64,000 nt of DNA from Deinandra increscens subsp. villosa (Eukaryota > Streptophyta > Magnoliopsida > Asterales > Asteraceae): NCBI GenBank assembly GCA_039602395.1, contig JBCNJP010000006.1, positions 11,706,952 through 11,770,951 on the forward strand, read 5' to 3'. How positions within the stretch are numbered: the stretch's first letter is position 1; every line of letters begins with the position of its first letter. Under the pieces are notes generated by a model. The model was not told the DNA's origin. It searched no databases and saw only the letters and a list, made by a program, of their open reading frames with translations. Shown here piece by piece: positions 32,968-45,016 of this stretch. The position numbers and the translations under genes are program-made.

Positions 32968-35871
32968 TCAGGGAAGAGCACCGAGCTCGTCATGGTCGGA
33001 AGGCGGGTCCCTAGCGGGGTCCACATGATGCTCTGTTCCCGCATTACCGTCACCCTCATCCCTCTCCTCAGCATAGCTCAAAAGATACTCCTTCAGCTCA
33101 GAAAATCCATCCGGATGAGACATGGATGCCAGGGTATCAAGGACAGGAAACCTCATTACCGCGAAAGTATCCTGCGCATCCCTTAGTCGCGCGGAGGCTG
33201 TGATGTCAATTCCTTCACACTGGTTCAGGGGGATTCCCTGTTCTGCGGCTGCATAACCCAAGGCAATACCTTCGTTTTTTCCAGAAATATCTGCCAAAGC
33301 ATTCAGAGCAAGAAGATTATCCATGAACTCGTCACTGGAGCGAATGGCTTCGAACGCTAATGGTAGCCCATCTCTTATAGCCCAGGTGTATTGTTTTTTC
33401 CACATCTCAGCTCCGGACTCGGCTAGATCCGCCCGGCTTTCCAGATGGGGTTTCTCTTTCTCAAGGCTAGACAAACGGGATTGAGCTTCGGCAAGTTCGT
33501 CCGCGCGCCTTTTGGCCGCGTCAGCTTGCGCCACCGCCTCCTCTCGGGCTCGCGACAACTCTCCCCGCAGAATCTCCAACTCCTTCTCCTTCACCTGCTC
33601 GACCTGAGTTAATTTGGCTTTCAAGTTAGCCACAGCCTGAGTTTCTAACCGCAAAGACTCGTTGACCCGACGGCATCCCTCTTCCCATTTCTGCACGGCC
33701 TCACTATGGAGGTCAGTTTGCTCTTTGTTCAGCCTACCCAAACGAGCACACTCCGCTTTCAGCTCCTTCACCTCAGAGCAGGAATCCTTGCCCGCAGCTA
33801 ACTGATCTTCTCTCTCTGTCCATTGGCGGGCAATTTCCACGGAAACGCTGAGGAGTCCCGCCAAATGGACAGCCATTTCATCGCTAAGAGATGCCTTACC
33901 GGCCCGCATGCGGTCCTCTCTTTCAGAAGGAGGAAGACAGTTGGCCAAGAAATTTCGGCAAGTAGCCGGATCCCTAAGTCTGGAGTCCCTGTTAATAGCC
34001 CAGTCTGGGATGAATCGGTTGGACTGACTAAAAGAACCACGGGCCTCAGACGCCGGCCGGGTGGGAATCTTCACAGTGGAAGCCGCGTCATCAATCACTT
34101 TCTTCCTCTCAGCCTTGCTTTGCTTCACAGGGTCAGGAGATGGGGGTTTCATATTGTCTCCCTCGTCTTCCTCCTCCGCGACCGGAGAATTCAAAGATGC
34201 TTGAGGAGAAGGGGACGAATGAACAGGCGAAGTATGCGGAGGAGAATGTCGTTCCTCAGAATGAGCCACCTGGTGCTCCGGCACAAAAGACGGACGGTCC
34301 GCATCAGTAGTAGGGCGTGGCTCAGAGCTTCCACGTCCCATTCCCCGACCGATCCCCACGGGCACTGCAACAGCAAACAAAAAATTAGAAACCAAGCAAA
34401 TCTCGAGCGCGGCAAGGCTCAAAGAAAAAAAAAACAAGTTACATACCCGAAATGCGTCCTCCGGAGCCACCAGCAACAACTCGTCTCTTGACAAGTTCGT
34501 ATCGCTCGGCCGTACTTTTCCTTTTCCCCCCCCCCCCCGCGGAGAAGTTAATAATGGACCCTCTGAGCCAGGACCGTTACCCTCTCCACTCCCACCAAGG
34601 TTAAGCGGCGTCAAGGGAGTGACAAGTTGCACTTCTGACCCTTGGCTCGATGCGGAAAAAGGCAAGGGGGGCGGAGTGACTCCTAAGGGTCCAGTCGCAC
34701 CCTGAAGAACAGGCCCAGTTGAAGAAGCGCTTGCAAAACCAACCGTGGTGGTAGCTACGGCGGAAGCAAAAGAGCCGGAACCAGAAGAAGGGTTGACAGG
34801 AAGATTAGACGCAGGTCGACGTCGGTGAAGCAGTGTGGCAGCATCCCCTGAATCAGAGTCACTCAGTATAACCGAACCGGTAGTATCCGAAGAGAGAAGA
34901 AAGGGGGAGATAACACCACCTGACGGCATTGAACTGGTGACAGGTGCACTGGTAGAAGCTCCGGTTGGAGGAGGAGGAAGGTAAAAGTTCTCCTGGTAGC
35001 GAAGATGAAAGCTCGGATTCCCAGGCGCGGAAACCATGCAAACAGCTTTAAGGCCCGGAGGGGGAGGAGACAGCACAGCATTATACGGACTCACCTCTGT
35101 GAGGACAAAAGAAATAAAGAGGTTAGAATAAGGCAACACTTACTGGAAAATACCGCAAAAGGAAAGAAAAAGCTTACTTTGACCGTTCAGAACATAGGCT
35201 GGGATTCGCTGGGGGTCCTCCCAGTTGCGGCTCATTCCTACGCTCAACAGGGCGGGCTCCTTGAGAACCTGGTAGGGCACCGGAGTCTCTGTCAGCAGAT
35301 TGTAGTTTGGGTCCCCAGTGGGAAGCAGCACAGTAGGAGGGGAATCAACCAGGGGGTTCCGCACGGATCGCATAGTTAGATCAGTGGGAATGATCCGCGC
35401 AGAAAGGAAGAAGAAGCGGCCTTTCCATCCTCGCATGCTTTTTGAAGGATTAATAGCATGAACACCCCCGCCACGGCGCTGGTTAAAGGAATACCAGGAG
35501 TCCTGAATCACCGGTCGAAAAAGGGTATTGAACAGACCTACGGAAGGCTCCAAATCGAGAGCACGGCTGCAGAACTCAAAAAATATAACCCTCTGCATTC
35601 CGTTCGCATGAACTTGCGACAAGTGAAACCCATAAAACCTCAGGATTTTCACCAAAAACATCGTCACCGGAACTCGGAAGTTGCAGTGAGTGAACCATTC
35701 CGCATACATGGCTATCATGCCAGAAGGAGGGTTGGCAGCAGTTTGGCCAGGAGAGGAGTGGATAGGATTCCATCGCACAAATTTATGCTCTGCTACAAGG
35801 TTAGCATAAGCATTCACCGATAATGTGCAGGGGATTCTACCCCAATCGGCCTCATCAGAAGAAGAAGACAT
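32968..35871 (-). CDS. Tat copy 2 antisense gene, probably spliced
   Basis: Start at Met 35871. The N-terminal exon encodes about 230 residues of the domain called putative gypsy type transposon, familiar from antisense ORFs of Tat-type elements: AEWFTHCNFRVPVTMF, ILRFYGFHLSQVHANG, WYSFNQRRGGG, GWKGRFFFLS. A GTAAGC donor (35177) and CACAG acceptor (35097) bound an 81-bp intron. The next frame, 35096 to 32968, is open. It carries a Pro/Ser-rich middle, a possible second intron (34446-34365, GTATGT ... TTGCAG) and a long coiled coil near the C-terminus. A C-run at 34528-34540 differs in length from copy 1, so the frame across it is uncertain. No function is established. Being antisense to the element transcript, it needs its own promoter, probably upstream of 35871. 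Confidence 0.68.
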
Positions 35872-36152
35872 GGCTTAAAGCAAAATAAACAATGAGGAAG
35901 GGAGAAGGAAATTTGCAGAAGAAAAGGATAAAGATTCGACACGAAAGAAGAAGATATTTATAAGGAAATACGAAAAACCTAAACCGCCGAAAGGAAACCC
36001 AGTGGAAAGCATGCGTCATCCTGGGGTAATGGAAACGTCCTGTCCGGGAAACACGTGGCACGACATCACGTTGCGTCAGCCACGCTACAACACCTACATC
36101 TAGCCCACACCCCACGCCCCTAAGGGCGCGTGCAGAGTGGACTGGGGGGACA

Positions 36153-36467
36153 TGAAGAGGCCCATCATGCTTCACGGCCCAATCAACTCGGCCACAGGAC
36201 GAAAGCCCAACATCCGGCCCTAAACCTGAAGCCCTTTTCCTAACTACATGACCGCACTTCTCTTGAAGCAAGAGAAGTGCGGATAAACGCCACTTGGCAC
36301 AAGTACGAAGAAAGAAAGGTTAGAGCCCAATAAGGAATGGGCCCCCTTTAGGCCGTTAGGGTTGTTAGGACTTTATGCTATAAATAGTCAAGTACAACTC
36401 CCGAGAAAGATTATTCTCTGACACTTAATTGTACAACATTCCATTATCAGAATTTTACTATTCTTCA
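36153..36467 (+). repeat. Tat LTR 3
   Basis: 315 bp, hairpin at 36252-36282, TATAAATA at 36379-36386. The 3' flank is GTATG, unlike the GTTAA before LTR 1. Confidence 0.9.
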
Positions 36468-36545
36468 GTATGAAAAAGTTATAGATGTTTTAATATTTGT
36501 TTTCGTGTTTTCTAAATAAGAGTTGTTTTCACATGATCCTTATCC

Positions 36546-36600
<55 letters not shown>
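36468..36600. repeat. AT-rich spacer ending in a TA microsatellite
   Basis: No gene seen. A TA run of about 50 bp lies at 36550-36600 and forms the left border of the first hairpin MITE. Confidence 0.7.
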
Positions 36601-36603
<3 letters not shown>

Positions 36604-36835
36604 TTTAGGGTAAAATACATCAAGCAAAAACGCTACATCCATTGCGGATTGATCTGGGGCGTCCATTAAGATCATCCAACAGCCATGATCTATGGTGTTT
36701 CCGCCTATGGTGTTTTTTTTCCCACCGAAAACGCCATAGGCGGAAACACCATAGATCTTGGCTGTTGGATGATCTTGATGGACGCCCTAGATCAATCCGC
36801 AATGGATGTAGCGTTTTTGCCTGATGTAGGATAAC
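36601..36835. mobile_element. Hairpin MITE A in a TA microsatellite
   Basis: A near-perfect foldback of about 235 bp. The left arm (CAAGCAAAAACGCTACATCC ... CCGCCTATGGTGTTT) is repeated inverted on the right, with a short T/C-rich loop near 36713-36728. Both sides are TA repeats. Because of the symmetry, both strands carry the same 60-residue open frame (MRIDLGRP ...). It resembles in design the microsatellite-associated Micron elements of rice. That is an analogy, not homology. Confidence 0.8.
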
Positions 36836-36846
36836 TCGACTCTATA

Positions 36847-36882
<36 letters not shown>

Positions 36883-36885
<3 letters not shown>

Positions 36886-37120
36886 TTTGGGGTAAAATAC
36901 ATCAAGCAAAAACGCTACATCCATTGCGGATTCATCTGGGGCGTCCATCAAGATCATCCAACAGCCAAGATCTATGGTGTTTCCGCCTATGGTGTTTTCG
37001 GTGGGGGAAAAACACCATAGGCGGAAACACCATAGATCATTGGCTGTTGGATGATCTTGATGGACGCCCCAGATGAATCCGCAATGGATGTAGCGTTTTT
37101 GCTTGATGTATTTTACCCCA

Positions 37121-37125
<5 letters not shown>
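36883..37125. mobile_element. Hairpin MITE B, second copy
   Basis: Same family as 36601-36835, with better matched ends (GGTTTGGGGTAAAATACATC left and its inverse on the right). The loop is GGTGGGGGAAAA-like near 37000-37012. It is flanked by TA runs. Confidence 0.82.
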
Positions 37126-37180
<55 letters not shown>

Positions 37181-37607
37181 GATGTTCATTGTAGACCCCT
37201 TAAAAAATGTAGACCCTGTATACTCTTATATTGTTTCTATAAAATTCACTAAAAATTATAAAACTCATTGCTGTTATGTTTGGTTTTTTTTATGCGATAA
37301 ATTTTTAAAAATAAAAAATAAACCTAAAAAGTTGTTGGAGACATTGAAATATAATTGCATTTAAAAAAAGTTATATTGTTCTATAAAACTCAATAAAAAT
37401 CTAAAAAAAAAACTAATGCTAAGTTTTAAAACTCACTATTGTGTTTAAAACTCACTACAACTTTGAAAATCGATGTTTTATAAAACTCATTGGAAATTAT
37501 AAAACTCAATAAAAATTATAAAACTCACTCTTAAGTTTAAAACTCACTGTTGTGTTTAAAACTCATTGTTTTTAAAAAGTTTCTACAACTTTAAAAATCA
37601 ACGTTCT

Positions 37608-37780
37608 TTATGTATGTATGTATGTATGTATGTATGTATGTATGTATGTATGTATGTATGTATGTATGTATGTATGTATGTATGTATGTATGTATGTATG
37701 TATGTATGTATGTATGTATGTATGTATGTATGTATGTATGTATGTATGTATGTATGTATGTATGTATGTATGTATGTATG
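37608..37780. repeat. TATG tetranucleotide microsatellite
   Basis: About 43 uninterrupted copies of TATG. It abuts the TGTGACA start of the LTR at 37779. The MYVC and HTYI repeat frames on the two strands are only a product of the repeat. Confidence 0.95.
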
Positions 37781-40604
37781 TGACAACCGTCAAATTCTCC
37801 GTTAACTTTTTTCGTTAGTTCCGGTAGTTCCGTTAGCGAACCCGAGACCCGTTATTTGATTCAATTGTATATTATTCATTTCTATGTGCTAATTAATTTT
37901 AATAACTTGATTCGTGAATTCGTTTCGTAGCTTTATGTGTTATTTGAAAAATTGGCGTTTTCGGAAAAACCGGGCTTCGTGCGTGAATTTAAATTTTTAT
38001 GTATAAATGATATTTATACTTTTCCCGACTAAACATTGCATGTTAAAAGAGTTTAAAACAATTAGAATCATTTTAGAATCTTTACTTTGCAAGTTTCAAG
38101 TTAAAAACCCATTTATTTGAGTTTTGTGCCTTATGTGTTTAAAATGGAGATTGAGGGACCAAATGTGTAATTTCACAAAGCTAATAAGATCTGCCAAACA
38201 CCCTCCTCCTCCCTCATTTCTCACGTATTCTTCTCCCCCCCCTCTTCTTCCTCACGGTCACATACACACACACACACCCACTTGGATTTTTCGTGAAATC
38301 AAGCTTCAAGGAGCAAGGGATTGAGGTTTTGAGCTACTAAAAGACCAAAGAAAGCATCCTCTTCACTTCATCTTCTTCTACCCGCGATTCCTCTCTCAAA
38401 ATTCGTAAGCCCTAGATCTTGAAACTTGAAATTGTTAGTTGCATGTGTGTTCTTGAGTGTTTATGTGCTAAATGGAGTGTTATGATGCTCATGAACCATG
38501 ATTTAGGTTAAGTTATGTTAACCCATGATTTGGGACAGATTTTGAATGATTTTAGAGCTGGAAATTTGAGCTCAAATCTGCCATGTATGTTCTTGTTATG
38601 AATATTGGGTGTTTGGATATAGGAATTGGGTATATGTGCTTATATGCTTGTTTTTATGTTGGGGTTTTGCTATGAACTTGATATGAACATGTTGAGAACT
38701 GAAAATACATGATAATGTGTTTATAATGTTGTTAGGAGAAGTTGGATGACCAAATTGTTGCTCAAAATCTTTAAACCGAAATTTTTACAAGTTACTAAAA
38801 GTGGACAGATTCGGCCAGATTTTTAGGCCATTTTGCAGAGGTCATAACTTGTTCAATATTGCTCCGAATCAGTTGATTCTTTTTCCCTAGTAAAGTACTA
38901 TGTCTTAGCTTCGAGTCGGCTACTCGCACACTTTCTAAAACGTCCGTTTGGTCATCCAAATAGCTGCTGCAAGTTAGGTGTGCAAAGCTGTATTTTTCTG
39001 TGAAAAGTGGACTTTGCTTTTTGGTTGAGCATGATAATCTTGTTTTATTGACGAGTTTGCTATTGGTAAATGATGTTTATATATTAAGTGTATGATCTGG
39101 AAGGTTTGGTACAAAAATTCTAAGTTTTGAATGAGTTATGCAAATTTTAAGTTCACTTTGACTATTTTACAAAAAAACTGAAAATGCCAACTTCCGACGC
39201 GCATAACTTTCTCGTTGTTTAACTTTTTAAGTTGATTCTTTTTGCAACACTCCCTAAATGTTAAGTAGTTCATGCCTGCAAAATTTTAGAACATAACTCC
39301 AAGTATGGAGCAAATTAGGCACGCCACCAAATGGTGTGTCAAAGACAATAATGTTGATTTTTGCCAACTTCCAACGTGCATAACTTTCTCATTTCTTAAC
39401 ATTTTTACTTGATTCTTTTTGCAACATTTCCTAAATGATGTGTAGTATATGCCTGTAAAATTTAAAGAGTTAACTCCAAGTAATGTGGATTTTAGCTATG
39501 TCACTAGTTAGGTGCTCGAAGTTTGACTTTCTGGGTCAACTTTGACTTAAGTTGCAATTACTTGATTTTCTCCCAAATTGGGACTCGTATGTGCATTATG
39601 TGACTTGTATGATCGCATGAAACATGTTTAGATGCCTATATGCTATTTTTGTCTTATAGACAACCTCTAATTCGGTTAGACCATATTTACCCAAAATAGG
39701 TCATTCATAGCCAATCTTTAAAGCCAAGTGCCGCGTACCAGTGCACCCTAAGGTGAGTTTCACTTACTATTTTGTTGCATCCGGTAAGAGATGGCAACAA
39801 CACGGTAAAGGTATTTCTTTACACAGTAATTATCCACCATATATCACATGTTTCACTGAATTGCTTTTAATATCAAAAGTCCTTACTTTATCGGGCCATT
39901 AATATAGAATAGCGAGGTAATGTTGAGTAGTACTACTGGGGATTGACACCCCCGCTCAGCGGTGCACAGGATGCACCCTCCCGACTGGCGGTCGGACTGA
40001 GACCAATATTAGCCTAGGACTACCGTGATCGGGAAAGACACGGGGAAGGCAAATTACATAGGTGAATACCTATCAAATACATTGTCAGCTTTGGTTTCGA
40101 ACGTTCAGGTGAGCATAAGCATAGGCTAGCTACCTAATGATACGGATAATACTTGCAACTTGTATAATTAGAGTATGAATTGTTTCCTTACTATTCATAT
40201 GCATTTTCTGGTCTACATCGTGTTGTGTAGACTGTTCTAGTGAACTCACCAGCCTTTTAGCTGACACTTGATTGTTGATTACTTTTCAGGTCGTTAGGTG
40301 GATTCATGGATGGCACGGATGGCGGCAGTACTCAACTAGCAAACTTTTGGGAAATTTACATTCCAAAACCCCTTAGAACTTGTCATTTTGTATATCAAAC
40401 TTGTAATCACTAAATTTGCTTCCGCTGATTTTCTAAACTAACTCATGATTCTTGTAAGAAAACTTTACTTCATTTTGTATAAACGTGCTTTATCTTTTAT
40501 TAAACTACCGTTATGGCTTGGTTGTAACTAAAGTCTTGGATCCTGGTCTGGTTCACACCCCACACGGTTATACTCCGTTAGTGGAAATTGGGGGTGTGAC
40601 AGAT

Positions 40605-40617
40605 TGGTATCAGAGCC
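40605..40617 (+). promoter_or_regulatory. Primer binding site (initiator tRNA-Met)
   Basis: TGGTATCAGAGCC, three bases after the LTR end, an exact match to the usual plant site. Confidence 0.85.
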
Positions 40618-40847
40618 ATTGGTTACAGCGAACCAGAACATTTTAAAAATACAAATTTCTGAACTGTAACCGTTTTTGAAAAGATTTTGTTACAACCTAT
40701 TCCTCAAGAGTACTGCCCCGCGTGCCGAAGATGATCCTCATTTAAGAATTCCTGTCTTGTGTCAGTATAGGAATTGGAATTTTGGGCAGGAATTTTTCTT
40801 TCCCGAGGCTTAGAAATTTTTGAGTTAGAAAACTTTTCTAAGTATGA

Positions 40848-41240
40848 GGCTTAGCGAACTTGATGCATTTCTTCTTAGCGGACTTCATTTTGCCTTTAGC
40901 GGACTAGAAGTGCTGCTGTAGCGGACTTGATGTCTAGCATACTTTGGTCCTTGTGCTTAGCGGACTTGAGCGTGACTTGGAATTTGTTCCTTAGAGAACT
41001 TGAACTCTTCGTTGAGCGGACTTCCTCTCTTCTTAGCGGACTTGTTATCCCTTTAGCGAACTTGTTAAGTGGTTAGCGAACTTCATCCCATTCTTAGCGA
41101 ACTTGAATGGTGCTTAGCGGACTTAAGTAGTTCTTTAGCGAACTTGTTTCTAGCGAACTTTTTCTTAGCGGACTTGAAACACTCCTTAGCGAACTTGAAC
41201 ATGACTTAGCGGACTTATAGAGTTCTTAGCGAATTTCAAG
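40848..41240 (+). repeat. TTAGCGGACTTG repeat array in the leader
   Basis: About 18 copies of TTAGCG(G/A)ACTTG at irregular spacing of 15-40 bp, just downstream of the primer site in the presumed 5' untranslated region. The spacer text differs between copies, so this is not a simple tandem satellite. Confidence 0.75.
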
Positions 41241-42152
41241 GAGACACCTGGGAGAATTTACAAATAGGTGTAGTAATTGCTGGTGCCATATGTTAGAATG
41301 CACATTGCCCTCTGTGTAGTATAAACAGGACCATCAAGAACCCTATTAGGGTAAGACCCACCTAGGATGCAATCAGCAAGGATTTCCCTTTAAGCATGTA
41401 TTCACCATCCTTTTTACTTGGTTACGTCAGCAAAACTTGAGTGATTAATCGTAAGTGCATGTAGTTATGCCCTAGCCTCACGAATAGGGTAAGATCCATT
41501 ATTTAGGATGTCGGTATCTTTAAGGACTTGTTTAACCCTTAACAGCATTGTTTATCCTTAATGACCTTGGTAGGTATACTTTTAGGCCTAGATCATGGTA
41601 ATCTAGACTCTAAGACAATGATCCAACATATCCTTAGCTTAACTGATCATGCTCCCTTATAACATAAATAGGAAATCGTAGTAGATCCTATTCGGGTAGG
41701 ACACCCATTAACACACCGGGAGTACCTTTATCGTAGTGCGTTAGTAAAGAACGTTGTTTAGCCTCATAGTATAGGGCAACGCTGTATAGAATCAGATGAT
41801 TTCTCATAAGATACTTGTAATTGCCTTTGTTACCTTAAAATGTTGACACCCTTTTTCCTTGGTCATTTTAGACCTCGCATTTTAAATTGCATGGTTGTTG
41901 TGTGATAATTCAGTGTGAATGTGACTTTAATAACATAAATGAAATCAGGCATGTGATGACTAAGAATAGCATGATATTCTCTTTGTATATATATAAATAT
42001 ATGTGTGTATAATGGATTCGTGATTGAGTCGGACAATAACTACTCTATATCCTTAAGATTAAGTTAGGGGCATTGTAGCATGCCATACCCATACGCCTAT
42101 CGAACCACTTGCTTACCAAATTGTACCTACGATAATCTTTAAGTTAGATCAG
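41241..42152 (+). other. Non-coding internal sequence before the gap
   Basis: No ORF of note on either strand. Pieces such as CCTATTAGGGTAAGACCCACC and CCTATTCGGGTAGGACACCC recur loosely, but I see no feature I can name. Confidence 0.4.
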
Positions 42153-42652
42153 NNNNNNNNNNNNNNNNNNNNNNNNNNNNNNNNNNNNNNNNNNNNNNNN
42201 NNNNNNNNNNNNNNNNNNNNNNNNNNNNNNNNNNNNNNNNNNNNNNNNNNNNNNNNNNNNNNNNNNNNNNNNNNNNNNNNNNNNNNNNNNNNNNNNNNNN
42301 NNNNNNNNNNNNNNNNNNNNNNNNNNNNNNNNNNNNNNNNNNNNNNNNNNNNNNNNNNNNNNNNNNNNNNNNNNNNNNNNNNNNNNNNNNNNNNNNNNNN
42401 NNNNNNNNNNNNNNNNNNNNNNNNNNNNNNNNNNNNNNNNNNNNNNNNNNNNNNNNNNNNNNNNNNNNNNNNNNNNNNNNNNNNNNNNNNNNNNNNNNNN
42501 NNNNNNNNNNNNNNNNNNNNNNNNNNNNNNNNNNNNNNNNNNNNNNNNNNNNNNNNNNNNNNNNNNNNNNNNNNNNNNNNNNNNNNNNNNNNNNNNNNNN
42601 NNNNNNNNNNNNNNNNNNNNNNNNNNNNNNNNNNNNNNNNNNNNNNNNNNNN
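42153..42652. other. Assembly gap, 500 N
   Basis: Exactly 500 Ns, the usual placeholder for a gap of unknown size. The rest of the retrotransposon at 37779 and its 3' LTR are probably lost here. Confidence 0.99.
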
Positions 42653-45016
42653 TGTAAACATAGTTCAATGTCAAAAATCAAGTATCCATACCCTTCGGAT
42701 TATTTTATATTAAATAATCATATTTGGAAACCCTAATTTCCCGTTATTCTCATTTCTTTATCAAAACTCATTTTCATTCAAAACTGACTTAGGGTATTAT
42801 CCGTTATAACATTTTATAACATGCTTTAAAATTTTAAAGCTTGGTTCATTACCGTTTACTCGGGTTTGACAGAACAGTGTCTAGAAAACCCTAATTTCTA
42901 TATTAACACTTTAAAATATATATTAACATATTTTAAATATGTTTCAAATATATATTTAACATTTAATCCGATAATTTCTTTATCAATATCGTTAACCTTT
43001 ATATTAAATATATACCCTTATATATATTTAACATTTAAATATATTCCTTTAATCAATTTTATTAATTAAAATTGATTAATAATCATATATGTATTTATTC
43101 CTCTTAAATATATATTTATATCATTTATCCCGTTCTATTATGATTTAATATAAACTTTAACTTAACAATAATATTTGTAATAATAACAAATATATAACGT
43201 GATTACTTCTTGACGGGTCGTGAAATGAGTCCGAATAATAACCAAATAATAAAGTTATCCGTTTTAGATAAACGAATAGTCCTTCTCGACTAACTTCTCG
43301 CCACGAGCATTTCCCCGTTGTCGGTTTGTCGTTTGGACATTGTTACGCCACCGAAAAATCGTCCGAAAGTGTAAACGGGTTAACTCATCGTCCCTTTTTC
43401 TAGCTCGAATTACGACTATCTACTACTACCGTTAACAACCGTCAATCACCGTTACCATTTACCACCATCCCGGAAATCCATTGGCGTCACCGCTACGCCC
43501 CGTCGTCAACCGTACGCTACCAAAATTCAATCGAAAGTAGGGACGGTGGTAACGGGTTTACCGGATTTTGAGTTCAAAGTGCTAAACCACCACTGTTTAT
43601 CACCACCAACTCGGCTGCCACCACTCGCCGCCATTGTCTGGTGCATCACCGCTGCCGCCGTCATCACCGGAGATGGCTACTGGCCCGCCGGAGTTAATCA
43701 CGCGGTAGAGAAGGAGGGGTTGGGTTTCATCGGAACAAGAAGAGAACGAGGGAGGAGCTGTCGGTTTTGTCGTCGGAAAAAGGGACTGCAGGGAGCAGGT
43801 GGAGCTGCTGGTGCGCCGGTGCAGCCGGAAAAACGAAGGGAGGAAGGTGGTGCTTGCTGCTCTCGCTCGGATGTGGTTGCCGAAGAGCCGCCGGGTTTGT
43901 CGATCGAAGGCAGACGAGGGGGAGAGATGGGTCGCCGGTCATGGCTGCCGGTTTTTCGTCGAGCAGAGAGAGACTGGGTCGCCGGCTTCTCTCTCTCTCT
44001 CTCTCTCTTTTTTTTTCATTTGTTTGTCGTGTACTGTGTACTAGTTATGATTTGTATTTTCAATTGTACAATATGTGCATGTATATATAAGCCTATAGAT
44101 AGATGATGAGTTTAGACAGAAAGTTTACATGTTTCGTAGGTGAGTAAGATTTTCATTTGACGAATCATCATAATTTTTGACAGCAAATTCCTATACGTGG
44201 ACAAGACCAGTGTACAAGAAAATTTTATTTAAGATATTTAGTGTAATATTAAATAAGCAGGTATTATACCTTTAATCTGAGCCCGTCAAACAGTTTAATA
44301 TTTTATAGACGGATTGTATAAATTTCCGAACGCCTAAAATATAACGGGACTGCATTAAATATAATATTTATTTTATTCTTCGGTTATAACGTTAACCGAT
44401 GAATATTCATTTAATTATGCAGTAGAAAGCGCGTCTAATCAGTGTCGCGACCTCGGCTGTTTGACAGACCGAATACGTCTTCTCGATTGAAATTCTTCAT
44501 AGATATTATAATAATTATTTATACCTTGCCGAGTTGATAAAAGTATATCGAACGGTCAACCGAATTGATTTCGGTTATTATCGCGTAACAGCAATGGTTA
44601 CCGATTTCACCGTTGTTCGTGCCGAACATCGCAAATATATTTTATAATGATTATAAATCAAGTATTTAACAATACCTGATATTTTACTTTCGCCTCGGTG
44701 TTAATTTAGTGATGTTTGTGTCTTAATTACGGTTATTACAAACCGGGCCTAAATCAGTATTTTGCATTTTCCCGCTTCGTTATAACTCGTATTTGAGATC
44801 TGTCTGCGCCCACGATCTTTATTTTTCGTTATCTACCATATTCTATAAATTCGTCTTTTGATATTTCCTCGAATGTCGTGTCGAATATTCGTACGTGAAT
44901 CGTGGTGTTTCTCTATTCTATATATATATATATATATTTTTATCACATGCATTTCAGCTATTTAACAAATATAGCACACGTATATAATTTAAGTTATAAA
45001 CTTTTGGGGTGTTACA
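42653..45016 (-). mobile_element. Probable LTR fragment of another long-LTR element
   Basis: Read on the minus strand it starts TGTAACACCCC at 45016 and has a TATATA box in ATATATAAGC (about 44080-44092 in plus reading) followed by a leader with a GA/CT run (about 43988-44010). It runs to the gap without a clear end. The open frames at 43546-44106 are low-complexity and I do not take them as genes. It does not match the LTR at 37779, so it is not simply that element's 3' LTR. Confidence 0.45.

Larger units (their letters stand above)
5607..36467 (+). mobile_element. Compound Tat-type Ty3/gypsy element: three LTRs, two internal regions
   Basis: Three near-identical 315-316-bp LTRs (5607-5922, 26388-26702, 36153-36467), each beginning TGAAGAGGCCC and ending ATTCTTCA, enclose two colinear internal regions. 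Each has gag, aspartic protease, RT, RNase H, a second RNase H-like domain and integrase on the plus strand, followed by a long antisense gene. That order with a second RNase H and an antisense ORF is typical of the Tat lineage. Copy 1 (5923-26387) is enlarged by a nested solo LTR with an Athila element in it. The outer flanks GTTAA and GTATG do not match, so the array is not one simple insertion. Confidence 0.88.
37779..42152 (+). mobile_element. Long-LTR retrotransposon, 5' part, cut by the gap
   Basis: A 2823-bp LTR (37779-40601) starts TGTGACAACC and ends GGGGGTGTGACA. It is followed by an initiator tRNA-Met primer site (40605-40617, TGGTATCAGAGCC) and about 1.5 kb of non-coding internal sequence up to the Ns. 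A pyrimidine-rich, CA-rich leader lies within the LTR at about 38200-38280. No gag or pol is seen before the gap. Long LTRs with a Met primer site suggest a Tekay-like chromovirus or a large non-autonomous derivative. With the interior missing I cannot decide. Confidence 0.72.

Noticed and set aside
36620..36824. Same 60-residue protein on both strands
   Set aside because: It results from the palindromic MITE sequence and is not evidence of a gene.
37566..37818. MYVC and HTYI repeat proteins
   Set aside because: They are translations of the TATG microsatellite in several frames.
42139..42681. Open frames across the N gap
   Set aside because: They consist of unknown residues only.
43546..44106. 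186-residue plus-strand frame rich in Arg, Gly and Ala
   Set aside because: It overlaps two other open frames in a GC-rich, low-complexity leader-like part of an LTR. No domain seen.
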